Assembly: GCA_903932145.1 (NCBI GenBank)
Contig: CAIZFE010000056.1
Coordinates: forward strand, 1 to 64,000
Source: an uncultured Rhodopila sp.
GTDB taxonomy: Bacteria > Pseudomonadota > Alphaproteobacteria > Acetobacterales > Acetobacteraceae
Direction of reading: 5' to 3'
DNA length: 64,000 nucleotides
The notes below the pieces were generated by a model that had not been told where the DNA came from, did no database searches, and was given only the letters and a program-made list of their open reading frames with translations. Shown in pieces: positions 54,688 through 63,968 of the stretch. The translations under genes and the position numbers were made by a program. The first letter of the stretch is position 1. Every line of letters begins with the position of its first letter.

Positions 54688-55557
54688 ATGCTGATCGTCT
54701 TCAACCCGGTTGCCGGCCGCCGGCGCGCCAATTTACTCTGGCGCGTGCTGGATGTGCTTGTCGCCAATGGCGTCAGGCTCGATCTTGCGGAAACGCATCG
54801 TGCCGGTCATGCCGAAGCGTTGGCCCGCGAAGCCGCGCGTCGCGGTGAGCAGATCATTGTCGCGGCCGGCGGTGACGGCACCATCGCCGAGGTTGCCAAC
54901 GGCCTGATCGGTTCCAAGGCTCGTCTGGGTGTCATTCCACTCGGGACCGCCAACGTTCTGGCGCATGAGCTGGGCCTGCCCTTTGCCCCCAAAGCCGTCG
55001 CGGCCGCGCTGGCGTTCGGGCGCACCTGCACATTGTGGCCCGGTCAGGCGAATGGTCCTGACGGAGCCCGGTTGTTCGTCCAAATGCTGGGTGTCGGGTT
55101 CGATGCGCAGGTGGTGCATAATATGCCGTTCCCGCTGAAGAAGCTGTTCGGCAAGGGCGCTTACGTCATGCAATCGATGCGGGAGCTGGTCCGTTACAAG
55201 TTCCCCGTGATCCGCATGCGGATCGACGACACCGAAACCGAGGCGGCGAGTGTTATCATCAGCAAGGGCCGGTTGTACGGCGGCGCCTTCACGCTTGCGA
55301 CCGACGCGGTGCCGGGTGATCCGGGCTTTTCAGTCGTGCTGTTCGATCGTTCCGGACCCGCTCCCACGGCGATGTACGGCGCCGCCCTGCCTTTGAACAT
55401 GCTTGGACGCGCGCCCGGCGTGCGCCACATTCGCGCCAGACGTATTGACTTCCTGCAGAACGAAGCCGTGCCGGCGCAAACCGACGGCGACAGCGCCGGG
55501 TTCGCCCCGCTGTGGGTTAGCGATGCGCCGGGCTCGATCCAGGTGGTGACGGGTTAG
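54688..55557 (+). CDS. Diacylglycerol kinase-like lipid kinase (YegS/LCB5 family)
   Basis: 289 residues. NPVAGRR (6-12) and GGDGTIAEVANGL (61-73) are the catalytic-domain hallmarks; LGVIPLGTANVLAHELGLP follows. It phosphorylates a lipid such as diacylglycerol. The divergent phosphoesterase/GT4 pair and this kinase together look like a lipid-modification island. The 210 bp before it is AT-rich and can hold both promoters; a 22-codon frame in it (from 54569) is too weak to call. It is convergent with the phosphonate monoester hydrolase, overlapping by four bases. Confidence 0.9.
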   Translation: MLIVFNPVAGRRRANLLWRVLDVLVANGVRLDLAETHRAGHAEALAREAARRGEQIIVAAGGDGTIAEVANGLIGSKARLGVIPLGTANVLAHELGLPFAPKAVAAALAFGRTCTLWPGQANGPDGARLFVQMLGVGFDAQVVHNMPFPLKKLFGKGAYVMQSMRELVRYKFPVIRMRIDDTETEAASVIISKGRLYGGAFTLATDAVPGDPGFSVVLFDRSGPAPTAMYGAALPLNMLGRAPGVRHIRARRIDFLQNEAVPAQTDGDSAGFAPLWVSDAPGSIQVVTG

Positions 55558-57161
55558 CCCGCCTTCGCCACATCCAGCTCTGCCTGATCCCAGAATCCGA
55601 TCACGATCCCGGTCTTCAACTGCGCCACCTCGCTGAACTGCCCCATCCGGGCATCCGAGACGGTGATCCGATTATGGTCCCGCAGCGACCAGGCAAACAG
55701 CGCATCCTTTAACCGCGCTCGTTCAGCTTCAAACGCCGGATCGTCTCCGAGATCCACCAATTCCTCCGGATCGGTCAGCAAATCATACAGCATCGGCCGG
55801 AACCCAACGGCATGGATGTATTTCCACCGCCCGTCGAACACCATGAACAACCGCGACGCGTCCAGTGGCGTTCCCAGCGTCCGGCGTGCCGGCATCGGCC
55901 CGTAATCGTATTCCGAGAACACGTGTTGCCGCCAATCCGGCACCGCCTGGCCATGCAGTAACGGCTGCAATGCCCGGCCTTCCACGACATGCGATTTCGG
56001 CTCACCGCCAAAGTATCGAATGAAGCTGGGCACCAGATCGATCGCCTCGACCAACGCATCGCTGACGGTCCCGCGCGTCGCATCCGCCGCCTGCGACGGG
56101 TCAATCAGGATTAGCGGCACCTTCGCCGAACAATCGTGGAACAGGTCCTTTTCTCCCAGCCAATGATCGCCGAGATAATCGCCATGATCCGAGGTAAACG
56201 CGATCATGGTGGTATCCAGCAGACCCTTGTCGGAGAGAAACCGCATCAACACCCCGATCTGGTCGTCGATCTGTTTGATCAGCCCCATGTAGGCCGGAAT
56301 CACCCGCCCGCGCACATCGTCCTGAGAGAAAGCCAGCGACACCCGCGCCGCCATGAATGCCCCGTAAACCGGATGCGGGTCTCCCCGTTCATCCTCCGAA
56401 CGAACCGGCGCAATAACATCATCCGTCCCATACATCGCATGATACGGCGCCGGCACGATGTACGGCCAGTGCGGCTTGATATAGGAAAGATGCAGGCACC
56501 ACGGGCGTCCATCGACCTCGGCCTCATCGATGAACCGCATCGCCCGCCGGGTCATATACGGCGTCTCGGAGTGTTCCTCGGGTATCCGCGCTGCCTTGTC
56601 GGCATTCTCCAACAGCCAGCCACTGAGCAACGTTCCATCGGCGGCCTCGCCAGAGTTCGCCCACTGCTCCCATGGGTTGCTGCCATCGAACCCTTGTTCC
56701 CGCAGATAATCGTCGTACGGCACCCGAGGCGCCGGATCGGGGTTCAGCCCATCGTCGCGTTCATACGGTTCAAATCCGCACTCCGCGATCTGCACCCCCA
56801 GCGAAGACGCCGGGTCGATTCCGAGCCGCCGCATGCCTTCGAGATCGGCATTCATGTGCGTCTTGCCGACCAGCACAGTGCGAACACCCAGTTCGGCCAG
56901 ATGGTCGCCCAATGTCGGCTCGCCCACCCGCAGCGGAAAACGGTTCCAGTTGGCGCCGTGGCTACGCATGTATCGACCGGTGTAGGAACTCATCCGCGAC
57001 GGCCCGCACACTGGCGACTGCACATAGGCTCGGGTGAAACGGACGCCGCGCGCGGCCAGCGCGTCGATGTTGGGCGTGTGAAGATGCGGGTGGCCGTAGC
57101 AGCTCAGGTAATCGAACCGGAGCTGGTCGCACATGATCCACAGCACGTTGCGTTTGGTCAT
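55554..57161 (-). CDS. Phosphonate monoester hydrolase / sulfatase
   Basis: 535 residues, alkaline-phosphatase superfamily. Metal-binding Asp in MCDQLRFD (D12) and the formylglycine motif CGPSR (C52 to R56) are present, so a maturase is needed to convert the Cys. SYIKPHWPYIVPAPYH and FTSDHGDYLGDHWLGEKDLF add the remaining metal and phosphate ligands. PMH enzymes hydrolyse phosphonate or phosphate monoesters and diesters promiscuously; a choline or aryl sulfatase cannot be excluded. It stands alone. Confidence 0.88.
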   Translation of the reverse strand: MTKRNVLWIMCDQLRFDYLSCYGHPHLHTPNIDALAARGVRFTRAYVQSPVCGPSRMSSYTGRYMRSHGANWNRFPLRVGEPTLGDHLAELGVRTVLVGKTHMNADLEGMRRLGIDPASSLGVQIAECGFEPYERDDGLNPDPAPRVPYDDYLREQGFDGSNPWEQWANSGEAADGTLLSGWLLENADKAARIPEEHSETPYMTRRAMRFIDEAEVDGRPWCLHLSYIKPHWPYIVPAPYHAMYGTDDVIAPVRSEDERGDPHPVYGAFMAARVSLAFSQDDVRGRVIPAYMGLIKQIDDQIGVLMRFLSDKGLLDTTMIAFTSDHGDYLGDHWLGEKDLFHDCSAKVPLILIDPSQAADATRGTVSDALVEAIDLVPSFIRYFGGEPKSHVVEGRALQPLLHGQAVPDWRQHVFSEYDYGPMPARRTLGTPLDASRLFMVFDGRWKYIHAVGFRPMLYDLLTDPEELVDLGDDPAFEAERARLKDALFAWSLRDHNRITVSDARMGQFSEVAQLKTGIVIGFWDQAELDVAKAG

Positions 57162-57218
57162 TCGGATTCGGCTCCCCGGCGCGGGATTTTTGTCCGGCTG
57201 ACGGCAGACCGCAAGGCT

Positions 57219-59744
57219 CTAGAACCGCTTCAGCAACCGATCGATGTAGTCCAGTTCCTGCCGTGGCCGTTCCTGATCCGCGCCGCGGCGCCGCAATTCC
57301 TCCTGGATGGCCTGGGTGCGCTGGCGTTCCCGCTCCTCGGGCACCGCGACGTCGGCATTGTCGGAGGCAGCCCCGTCGTTATGCCGCCCGAGTGGATCGC
57401 GGCCGTTCTGATCGGCTCGCCCGGGCGAACCGGGGAGCGGGCCGTTGCCACGACCATCGGCGCCCTGCCCATCCGGCATCATCATGCCCATGGCGCCGTC
57501 GGAGCCATCCTCGTCACCGTCGTCCCCCTCATCGCCCTGGCCCGGTTGGCGCCCCATCTTGGCCATCGCCTGAGCCATCTCCTTGTTGCCCTTCTGTAGC
57601 GCGGCAATGGCCTGCTGCTGCGCCTGACGTGCGTCCTCATCAGACCCCTGGTTCAGCCTGGTGGTGGAGTCGCGCATCGCCTGATCCGCTTCACCCAGTC
57701 CCGGGGAAGCCTCACCGCTCAGGTCTGTGAACTGCTGCATCAGTTCGCCGAGGGCACGCCGCAAAGCCTGCTGCACGCGACTGTCCGCCTCGCGTTGGGT
57801 TGCCGGATCGTTCGCGGACGGGTTGGCGCGTTGCTGCGCGTGATCCAGCAGCCCGCCTTCGCGCGCGATCATGTCCTGCACCACGCTCTGCTGCCGCTTG
57901 CCGCGCTGGCGCTTGCTGTTGGCCTGCTTACCATCGTTGCCCTGAACGCGGGCATTGCGAAGCTGGTCCAACATCTTCTCCAGCTCCGCCATTTGCTGCT
58001 GAGCGTCCTGCATGCGGCCCTCTTTCGCCGCCTGTTCCGCCTTTTCGGCCAGTTGCTGCATGTCCCGATCCGACAGCCGCATTGCCTTGGGGTCGAACGG
58101 CATCACGCTGTTGTTGTGCTGCGCCTCTTGCATCAGCGCCTTCATGTGCCGGTCGATCGCCTGCCGCAGTTCCTCCAGCTTCTTCGCCAGTTCCTGCCGT
58201 GTCGCGTCGTTCGGCTGTTCCTGTGCCTTGTCCATGGCATCCCGCGCGGCCTGCCGGGCTTCCTCCAACGATCGCGCCGACTGCTCCGTCTGGCCTTCCT
58301 CCATGTGCAGCGCGAGTTGCCACAGCATGTCCTGGGCTTCCGGAACGGCGCTGTCGGCGTGGTTCCGAACCAGACCGTAATAAGCGCCGCTGAGGTCCAG
58401 GAACGCCCCCAAATCGCCGGTGAACAGTTCCGGACGCTGCATCAACCCGTCGAGCGCCTCCAGCGCATCGCCGCGATCATCCGGATGGATGCTGAGGCTT
58501 TTGCGCGCGGCAATCAACAGCCGGGCGACAGGATTTTGAAACGGCCGCTCCGCCAGATCGAACATGACATCCGCGCTGGTGCCAGTCTGGCCGGGCGCGT
58601 CGTGCGCGATCAGCCGGCCGATGACGGGCAGGCCGGCCCACGGTTGGGCTGTCAGGTCCGGCTGGCTCAAGCCATGTGCGGTCTTTGGCGAGCCACCCGG
58701 CAGCGGGATCGTCACGATCAGCGGCTGAGCCTCCGGCCGGTCCCGCAGCCGCAGTTCTGCTTGCAGGCCGGTCACGCCGTAATCGTCAGACACGTTCCAT
58801 GGCAGGCGGGTCTGCTGGCCAGATTGCGGCCGGCCGGGATTGTCGCCCCACGACACGGTCGGCGGTTGATCCTCCACCACCGTCAGGGTCCAGGCGGCGA
58901 GGCTGCCGCCATCGCGCGTCACACTCAGATGGCCGCCGCGCGTCAGGTCCCATTCGGCCTGGAAGCTGCTGCGATCGAGTGCACTGAAGACGGTGGTCCG
59001 ATCGTTCAGCGACAACGCCGGCGCCACGCTGCCGCCCGACACATTGACCGTGAGGCGGGAGCCGGCGGGGACTGACACGCTGCCGCCCTCGGCCTTGAGG
59101 AAGATCGGCGCGATACGGGTGTAGGCGGGCGGCGTGATCCATGCCTGGAGTTCGGTCGCCGGCGCGGCGAGCGCGACCGGCAGTGACGGTGTTACCGCGG
59201 CGTAAATGCGGGACGGTGCGTCGGTGTTGGCAATGCCCAGGCACGCCAGAACGCCCAGCAACACCGCAAACCGCAGTGCGCGGGGATCACGCCGAGCCAA
59301 TCCAGGCCGCGGCCAACCCACCGGCAACCGTCCCAGTTGCTTCAACGCTCGGGCCGCATGCACCTGCCACAATGCGAGACCGACGGCGTCGGCCGTGGCC
59401 GGTTTGTCGGTCAGCACCGACAGGGGGCGATGGGTGAGGCCGGACTCCGTTTCTAACCGCCGATCAGCGGCGTGATCGTCGGGCAGGCGAATGTGCCGGA
59501 AACCGCGCACCAGCAGCACCAGCGTTGCCACTACAACCGCCGCAAGCACGGCAAAATGCAGTCCGTTCGGCAGCAGCCCGGGCAGGTTCAGTAGGGCGGC
59601 GCACAGGAAGACTCCGACCACAGCGGACGGCAGCCACAACGCCGGCCAGAGTGCCTCGAACAACAGGGCCGCCCGCGCCAGTAACCGGCGGCCGGCAAGG
59701 CGGCGCAGATCCTGGCGCCAGGGGTGGGGCGCCGGGTCCGTCAT
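57219..59744 (-). CDS. TIGR02302/DUF4175 membrane protein
   Basis: 841 residues from the ATG at 59744. Two to three membrane helices near the N-terminus (LWPALWLPSAVVGVFLCAALL; FAVLAAVVVATLVLL; RFAVLLGVLACLGI) are followed by a beta-rich periplasmic segment. Then comes a long Gln/Glu/Ala coiled-coil region and a low-complexity Gly/Asp/Asn-rich part. The end, QELDYIDRLLKRF, is the conserved C-terminus of the family. It is found next to lysA in many Alphaproteobacteria. The function is unknown. Its start overlaps the lysA stop by four bases. Confidence 0.9.
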   Translation of the reverse strand: MTDPAPHPWRQDLRRLAGRRLLARAALLFEALWPALWLPSAVVGVFLCAALLNLPGLLPNGLHFAVLAAVVVATLVLLVRGFRHIRLPDDHAADRRLETESGLTHRPLSVLTDKPATADAVGLALWQVHAARALKQLGRLPVGWPRPGLARRDPRALRFAVLLGVLACLGIANTDAPSRIYAAVTPSLPVALAAPATELQAWITPPAYTRIAPIFLKAEGGSVSVPAGSRLTVNVSGGSVAPALSLNDRTTVFSALDRSSFQAEWDLTRGGHLSVTRDGGSLAAWTLTVVEDQPPTVSWGDNPGRPQSGQQTRLPWNVSDDYGVTGLQAELRLRDRPEAQPLIVTIPLPGGSPKTAHGLSQPDLTAQPWAGLPVIGRLIAHDAPGQTGTSADVMFDLAERPFQNPVARLLIAARKSLSIHPDDRGDALEALDGLMQRPELFTGDLGAFLDLSGAYYGLVRNHADSAVPEAQDMLWQLALHMEEGQTEQSARSLEEARQAARDAMDKAQEQPNDATRQELAKKLEELRQAIDRHMKALMQEAQHNNSVMPFDPKAMRLSDRDMQQLAEKAEQAAKEGRMQDAQQQMAELEKMLDQLRNARVQGNDGKQANSKRQRGKRQQSVVQDMIAREGGLLDHAQQRANPSANDPATQREADSRVQQALRRALGELMQQFTDLSGEASPGLGEADQAMRDSTTRLNQGSDEDARQAQQQAIAALQKGNKEMAQAMAKMGRQPGQGDEGDDGDEDGSDGAMGMMMPDGQGADGRGNGPLPGSPGRADQNGRDPLGRHNDGAASDNADVAVPEERERQRTQAIQEELRRRGADQERPRQELDYIDRLLKRF

Positions 59745-61069
59745 GCGGGGAGGCGCTCCCGCTCCCATAGGGCTTCGATCGGTTGGCGGTCGCGGATGAC
59801 CGACCAACGTCCGTTGTCCACCCAAACCTCGGCTGCCATCGGGCGTGCGTTGTAGGTCGAACTCATGACCGCACCATACGCGCCGGCGTCGAGGATCGCC
59901 ACATAGGCGCCAGGGGACAGCGCGGGAAGCGAGCGGCTTCGCGCGAACGTGTCGCCACTTTCGCAGACCGGGCCGACGACAGTGGCCGGGCGGGCGGGCG
60001 CGACGGCGTCGATGGCGGAGACGGGGACAATGCCATGCCAGGCGTCATACATGGCCGGGCGCACCAGGTCGTTCATGGCCGCATCGAGGACGATGAACGG
60101 CTCCAACGGTGTCTGCTTGACCAGCACCACCGACGCCAGCAGCAGTCCGGCGGGGCCAACCAGCCAGCGGCCTGGCTCCATGGCCAGGCGCACATCCAGA
60201 TTGTGGAACGCACCCCTCATCGCGGCGGCGAGGCCGGCCGGGGAGGGGGCGGATTCGTTGCGATACGGAATGCCAAGACCGCCGCCGCAATCCACCGTTT
60301 CGACTGTGTGCCCGTGCTCGCGCAACGCGATGACGAGGTCGGCGATGCGTGCGTAGGCGTCGCGGTACGGCGCAAGGCCCAGGATCTGGCTGCCGATATG
60401 GGTCGCGAGGCCAACCGTGCGGATGCCCGGCAGGGCGGCGGCATGCGCATACAGCCTGACCGCGTCATCGAACGGAATCCCGAACTTGTCCGTCGCCCGG
60501 CCGGTCGCGATCTTGTCGTTGGTGCCGGCATCGACATCGGGGTTCACCCGGAAGGCAACCCGAGCGGTGCGGCCGGTGGCGGTGGCGATGGCGGAGAGCA
60601 TCGCCAGTTCCTCGGCGCTTTCGACATTGATCTGGCCGATGTCGTGTTCAAGCGCGAGGCGGAGTTCCGCGGCCGACTTGCCGACGCCGGAATAGACGAT
60701 GCGGCTGGCCGGCATGCCGGCGCGGAGGGACTTCAGCAGTTCGCCGCCGCTGACAACGTCGGCCCCGGCACCCTGTTCGGCGAACAGCGACAACACCGCG
60801 CGGCTGTCGTTCGCCTTCACGGCGAAATGCACCTGCATGTCCAGACCGGCGCCGGACATCGCGCCGGTCAGGGTTTTGTAGCGCGCGCGCATCGTGGCGG
60901 CGGAATACACCCAGGTTGGGGTGCCGACGGTGTCGGCGATGCCGGCCAGCGGGACACCGTCCAGCAGCAAGCCGTCCATCGCGTCATGCTTCAGCCATGG
61001 GCGGAGAGCGATCAGGTCCTGCACGGACGGATCGGTCGAAGGGTCGTTCGGGGGAGAAGGAGCAGCCAT
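59741..61069 (-). CDS. lysA: Diaminopimelate decarboxylase
   Basis: 442 residues. The PLP lysine is in HFAVKAN (K85). Further marks are GADVVSGGEL, AFRVNPDVDAGTNDKIATG, THIGSQI, DCGGGLGIPY, EPGRWLVGPAG and the catalytic CESGD of the partner subunit. It makes lysine from meso-diaminopimelate, the last step. The N-terminal 25 residues are hydrophilic and variable. It is translationally coupled to the TIGR02302 gene. Confidence 0.96.
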   Translation of the reverse strand: MAAPSPPNDPSTDPSVQDLIALRPWLKHDAMDGLLLDGVPLAGIADTVGTPTWVYSAATMRARYKTLTGAMSGAGLDMQVHFAVKANDSRAVLSLFAEQGAGADVVSGGELLKSLRAGMPASRIVYSGVGKSAAELRLALEHDIGQINVESAEELAMLSAIATATGRTARVAFRVNPDVDAGTNDKIATGRATDKFGIPFDDAVRLYAHAAALPGIRTVGLATHIGSQILGLAPYRDAYARIADLVIALREHGHTVETVDCGGGLGIPYRNESAPSPAGLAAAMRGAFHNLDVRLAMEPGRWLVGPAGLLLASVVLVKQTPLEPFIVLDAAMNDLVRPAMYDAWHGIVPVSAIDAVAPARPATVVGPVCESGDTFARSRSLPALSPGAYVAILDAGAYGAVMSSTYNARPMAAEVWVDNGRWSVIRDRQPIEALWERERLPA

Positions 61070-61314
61070 CCGGCCAGCTTATCGCCGGGCGCGCGGGATT
61101 GGAAATGGAATTCCCCGGCGGGCGACAGCAGCGGCCGCCACCGGATATCGCGGTCAGGTGTTAGCCGAACCGGCACCCGTTTGTGGCAGCGGCGGGGCCA
61201 GGCACGATCGGTATTTTCTTTCCGGGGAGATTGGCGCAACCTGGGCCGGCGGGCGTGTCCACCCGAAACATGTGATGGCAAACAGGTCCAACCGTTCCTC
61301 TTTGGGAGGCTAAA

Positions 61315-61518
61315 ATGGCAATTATCCGCAATATCGATGTTACGGCGCAGTCAGAGGTGAGCTTCGACGACGCCTGCCGCACCGTCGTCACCGAAGCCAG
61401 TAAGACCCTGCGCGGGATCATGTCGTTCCGGATCAACGAGGCCGAGTGCGTTGTCGAACATGACCGGATCATCGCGTATCGTGTGACAGGGAAGGTCGTG
61501 TTTCAGGTCGAGCGGTAG
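61315..61518 (+). CDS. Dodecin-like protein lacking the flavin-stacking residues
   Basis: 67 residues, normal dodecin length. The fold is recognisable from SFDDACRTVVTEASKTLRGI and from IAYRVTGKVVFQVE. Bacterial dodecins stack two flavins against a Trp in LRWFEV and bind them with a Gln in YQVTLKV. Here these positions read IMSFRI and YRVTGKV, so Trp is Ser and Gln is Arg. A hollow dodecamer could still form and bind another ligand, such as coenzyme A. GGGAGG lies 6 nt before the ATG. Divergent from lysA. Confidence 0.85.
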   Translation: MAIIRNIDVTAQSEVSFDDACRTVVTEASKTLRGIMSFRINEAECVVEHDRIIAYRVTGKVVFQVER

Positions 61519-61687
61519 TCCTTCGCGCATCCGAGCACCCTGGGCGGGCCGTGTGGCGAAAGGCCGCACGCTCGATCCAGGTGTCGGCTCGGTCATCGCA
61601 GTAACGGTTCGCCCGTTCTCCGTTCGGCGCCCTTGTCGATGCGATCCGCGCGACGACTGGCTGCGTTTGGTGCCGCTGACGGTTAGA

Positions 61688-62032
61688 CTAGTCCGCGAGC
61701 CCCATGACAAAGGCCAGGGCGACGTTGAGCCGTCCGATGTCCGCGGCGCCAAGGCGGCCGATTGTCTGGCCAACCCGATCCCGCCGGATCGTTGTGGGTT
61801 TGTCAGCCATCACCTGTGATCGCACGCGCAACCCGTTCATGGTGTCCGGATCGATGGTGATCCGGAAATCCGGGGCGTTGGACAAGGCCGACGTCATTTG
61901 GCAAATCACGATCGAAGCGTGGCCAGGGGGAAAGGCATCGGTCTGGACGATCACGGCCGGATGCGGCTTGCCATAATCGCCGGCCGCCGCAACGATCACC
62001 ACGTCACCGCGTTGCATGCGGTCCGACAGCAT
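61688..62032 (-). CDS. MazF/PemK-type toxin
   Basis: 114 residues (109 from Met 6). The PemK fold is clear: MQRGDVVIVAAAGDYGKPHPAVIVQTD, then SIVICQMTSAL, then DKPTTIRRDRVGQTIGRL. The conserved Arg-Gly and the Thr/Ser of the RNase active site are present. It should cut RNA. The start lies inside the 3' end of the antitoxin gene (29-base overlap), so the two are coupled. It is the only complete RNase-type module in the window without visible damage. Confidence 0.85.
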   Translation of the reverse strand: MLSDRMQRGDVVIVAAAGDYGKPHPAVIVQTDAFPPGHASIVICQMTSALSNAPDFRITIDPDTMNGLRVRSQVMADKPTTIRRDRVGQTIGRLGAADIGRLNVALAFVMGLAD

Positions 62033-62234
62033 CCGGCTCGTCGAATTCCGAGACCGCCTCTATCCAGTCCAATGCCGCGTTTTCCGCGGCCCCTTCCAGG
62101 TGAGCAACCTGGAGCGCGATCCGCTGCCGGACGGACCGAGCGCGGGAATCCGGGACGACAAGCCGCACTTCGCGCAAATCGCCGGCACGCCGGCGGTCAC
62201 GCATGGCCTTCATTCGTTCGGCAGGCGCGGTCAC
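62004..62234 (-). CDS. MazE-like antitoxin (DUF3018)
   Basis: 76 residues. MTAPAERMKAMRDRRRAGDLREVRLVVPD is the signature of the alphaproteobacterial antitoxin-MazE family; the rest is a helical tail (QVAHLEGAAENAALDWIEAVSEFDE). It should neutralise the PemK-type toxin and repress the operon. The 160 bp upstream contains direct and inverted GTTAA stretches (TTAACGTTAA) that could be the operator. Confidence 0.85.
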   Translation of the reverse strand: MTAPAERMKAMRDRRRAGDLREVRLVVPDSRARSVRQRIALQVAHLEGAAENAALDWIEAVSEFDEPDAVGPHATR

Positions 62235-62394
62235 TGGAGAACTCCATCGGGGGTGGTCGGTCCCGGAGAGTGTAACGCGTTACGGGCGGCAAGGCAAAGG
62301 ATTTGCGCTGTAGCGGTGTGTGCGAGGCCGGCTGGCTTAACGTTAAGCCGGTTATGTCTCGATCGTGAGAAATGAGGTTTGACGAACGCTTCTC

Positions 62395-63087
62395 TTAAGG
62401 TTCGATCCAGACATCCAGGACATAGTCGAAGTAGCGGTCCACTCGCTCGCCGTTCCACCGGTATTTCAGGTGGCGCTCTTGTTGGGGTATGCCGACGGCG
62501 CGCGGTCTGAAGGCGCCGATACAGGTTCCGCCCGTTCGGCGCACGCTGGGATAAACCACGCCCGCGGCGCCGCTGTCCCGCAATGCGCGGCCATAGGCCT
62601 GTGCGGATACGTAGCTGTCCGGGTCGAGCACCTGCATGCGGAGCGGTTCGGCGAGGGCGGCGACATCCTCGAATTCCGCCGCGACGGTGCCGGCCAGCAC
62701 GCGCATGTCCTCCATCCTGGGCGGGTCGCCGCTGTCGCGAGCGAACGCCTCGAAGTGGTGGACCGTTTCGGCGATGGCAGTCTCAAGTTCGGCGGCCGCG
62801 TAATAGACGCCGAACGTGCCGTCGCTGAAGCGCGATCCCCGGCGGTTGAGGTGGGTGAACGACGCCATGACATAGCTGGCACCGGGTCCCGACACGCGGT
62901 CCCCGGGCGGCACCAGCGCGATCGCGCCGATTTCATCGCGCACACGCGGGTTGGTGAGCTGCTCCAGCGCGATCAGCGCGTCCCAGACGGCGGGATCGGG
63001 CGTCAGCCGTTCAAACAGATGGATCGGCGGGTAGCGTGACGCGATGATCCGCCAGGCGTGCGGCCAGTCGATACGGCGTGTTGGCAC
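62395..63087 (-). CDS. RES-domain toxin
   Basis: 230 residues. RES core: HLNRRGSRFSDGTFGVYYAA with the Arg and Tyr of the NAD-binding site, ELETAIAETVHHFEAFA with the Glu, and DSGAAGVVYPSVRRTGGTCIGAFRP with the Ser. RES toxins of this type degrade cellular NAD+. The Xre-type antitoxin gene ends three bases upstream, the normal order. Length is normal for the family. Confidence 0.9.
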   Translation of the reverse strand: MPTRRIDWPHAWRIIASRYPPIHLFERLTPDPAVWDALIALEQLTNPRVRDEIGAIALVPPGDRVSGPGASYVMASFTHLNRRGSRFSDGTFGVYYAAAELETAIAETVHHFEAFARDSGDPPRMEDMRVLAGTVAAEFEDVAALAEPLRMQVLDPDSYVSAQAYGRALRDSGAAGVVYPSVRRTGGTCIGAFRPRAVGIPQQERHLKYRWNGERVDRYFDYVLDVWIEP

Positions 63088-63090
63088 GGG

Positions 63091-63489
63091 CTAGCTCCAG
63101 GGTGCCCGCGCCGCGTCGAGATAGGTCCGCACCTCGGCCAGATCGGTCACGTCGCCGGCGCACATGCGGGCGAGCGGGGTTTGGCCGCCGAATGCCGCGT
63201 TGGGACGTTTGACCCATCCGTCGGCGAAATGCGGGTCCGAATAGAGGATTTGCAGGGCCTTGTAGATGCCGCCGACGTAGCCGATCCGGCGCAGGGTGTC
63301 GGATGGCACCCGCACCGCGTTGCCGGCGCGCCAGGCGTAGTAGGTGCGTTCGGCCGGGGCGCCGAGGATGGTGCGGGCTTCCTCCGCCGTGACGCCCCAG
63401 GCCTCCGCGATATGGAAGAAGCCGCGTAGGGCCGCGACGGGATCGATCCGAGGCGGGGTGACGCGGACTTGTTCGTCGAGTGCCAGCAT
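63091..63489 (-). CDS. Xre/MbcA/ParS-type antitoxin
   Basis: 132 residues. The N-terminal helical HTH-like part (LRGFFHIAEAWGVTAEEARTILG) and the C-terminal MbcA/ParS/Xre domain (RRIGYVGGIYKALQILYSDP, FADGWVKRPNAAFGGQTPLARM) match RES-system antitoxins, whose C-terminus occludes the toxin's active site. It is the first gene of the pair. Confidence 0.9.
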   Translation of the reverse strand: MLALDEQVRVTPPRIDPVAALRGFFHIAEAWGVTAEEARTILGAPAERTYYAWRAGNAVRVPSDTLRRIGYVGGIYKALQILYSDPHFADGWVKRPNAAFGGQTPLARMCAGDVTDLAEVRTYLDAARAPWS

Positions 63490-63647
63490 GGGTTGCTCCT
63501 GTTTTGCAGGATATGCGGGTTCGACTGCGAATTTGCAAGTGACGGACGTCGCGAAGCAGAGAGGGACAACGGGGCGCCCTGTTCACCCGAACGGGAATGG
63601 TGGCAGCAAACTTGACTTGTTTCCTATATTGATTTAGCATTCCAGGA

Positions 63648-63968
63648 ATGAAAACCTCATCCCCGCCGCAACCGGCCATCGATCTGTCCCCGCAGCTCTA
63701 TTACCAGCTCGTTTATACCCTTGCCGATTTGTTGCCGCCGCCGCTGGATGCCTCGCCCGCCGCGTTGCGGGCCAGAAACCATGCCGCGATCGCCAAGGCG
63801 GCGGCCTTGCTGCCTGTGGGCGCAAATGAGACGGACCTCGCCGCCCAGTGCATCGCCGCCCGCGCCCAGGCCGAGGAGATGCTGCGGCTGGTCCGTGAGA
63901 ACGCGGGCGATGTCGAGTTGGTGTTGCGGCTGAATGCACAGTACGGGGCGGAAGGCCCATCTGCGTAA
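63648..63968 (+). CDS. Hypothetical protein of a family seen in Acetobacteraceae
   Basis: 106 residues. LSPQLYYQLVYTLADLLPPPLDASPAALRARNHAAIAKAAALLP, then CIAARAQAEEMLRLVRENAG, matches a pattern I recall as a common hypothetical protein of Acetobacteraceae; no function is known. It is helical and has no signal peptide. No other gene is adjacent on this strand in the window. Confidence 0.65.
   Translation: MKTSSPPQPAIDLSPQLYYQLVYTLADLLPPPLDASPAALRARNHAAIAKAAALLPVGANETDLAAQCIAARAQAEEMLRLVRENAGDVELVLRLNAQYGAEGPSA

Noticed and set aside
56136-57599. 487-codon plus-strand frame opposite the phosphonate monoester hydrolase
   Set aside because: Antisense shadow; the real genes carry complete motifs.
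59783-61360. 525-codon plus-strand frame opposite lysA
   Set aside because: Antisense shadow that also runs into the dodecin-like gene.
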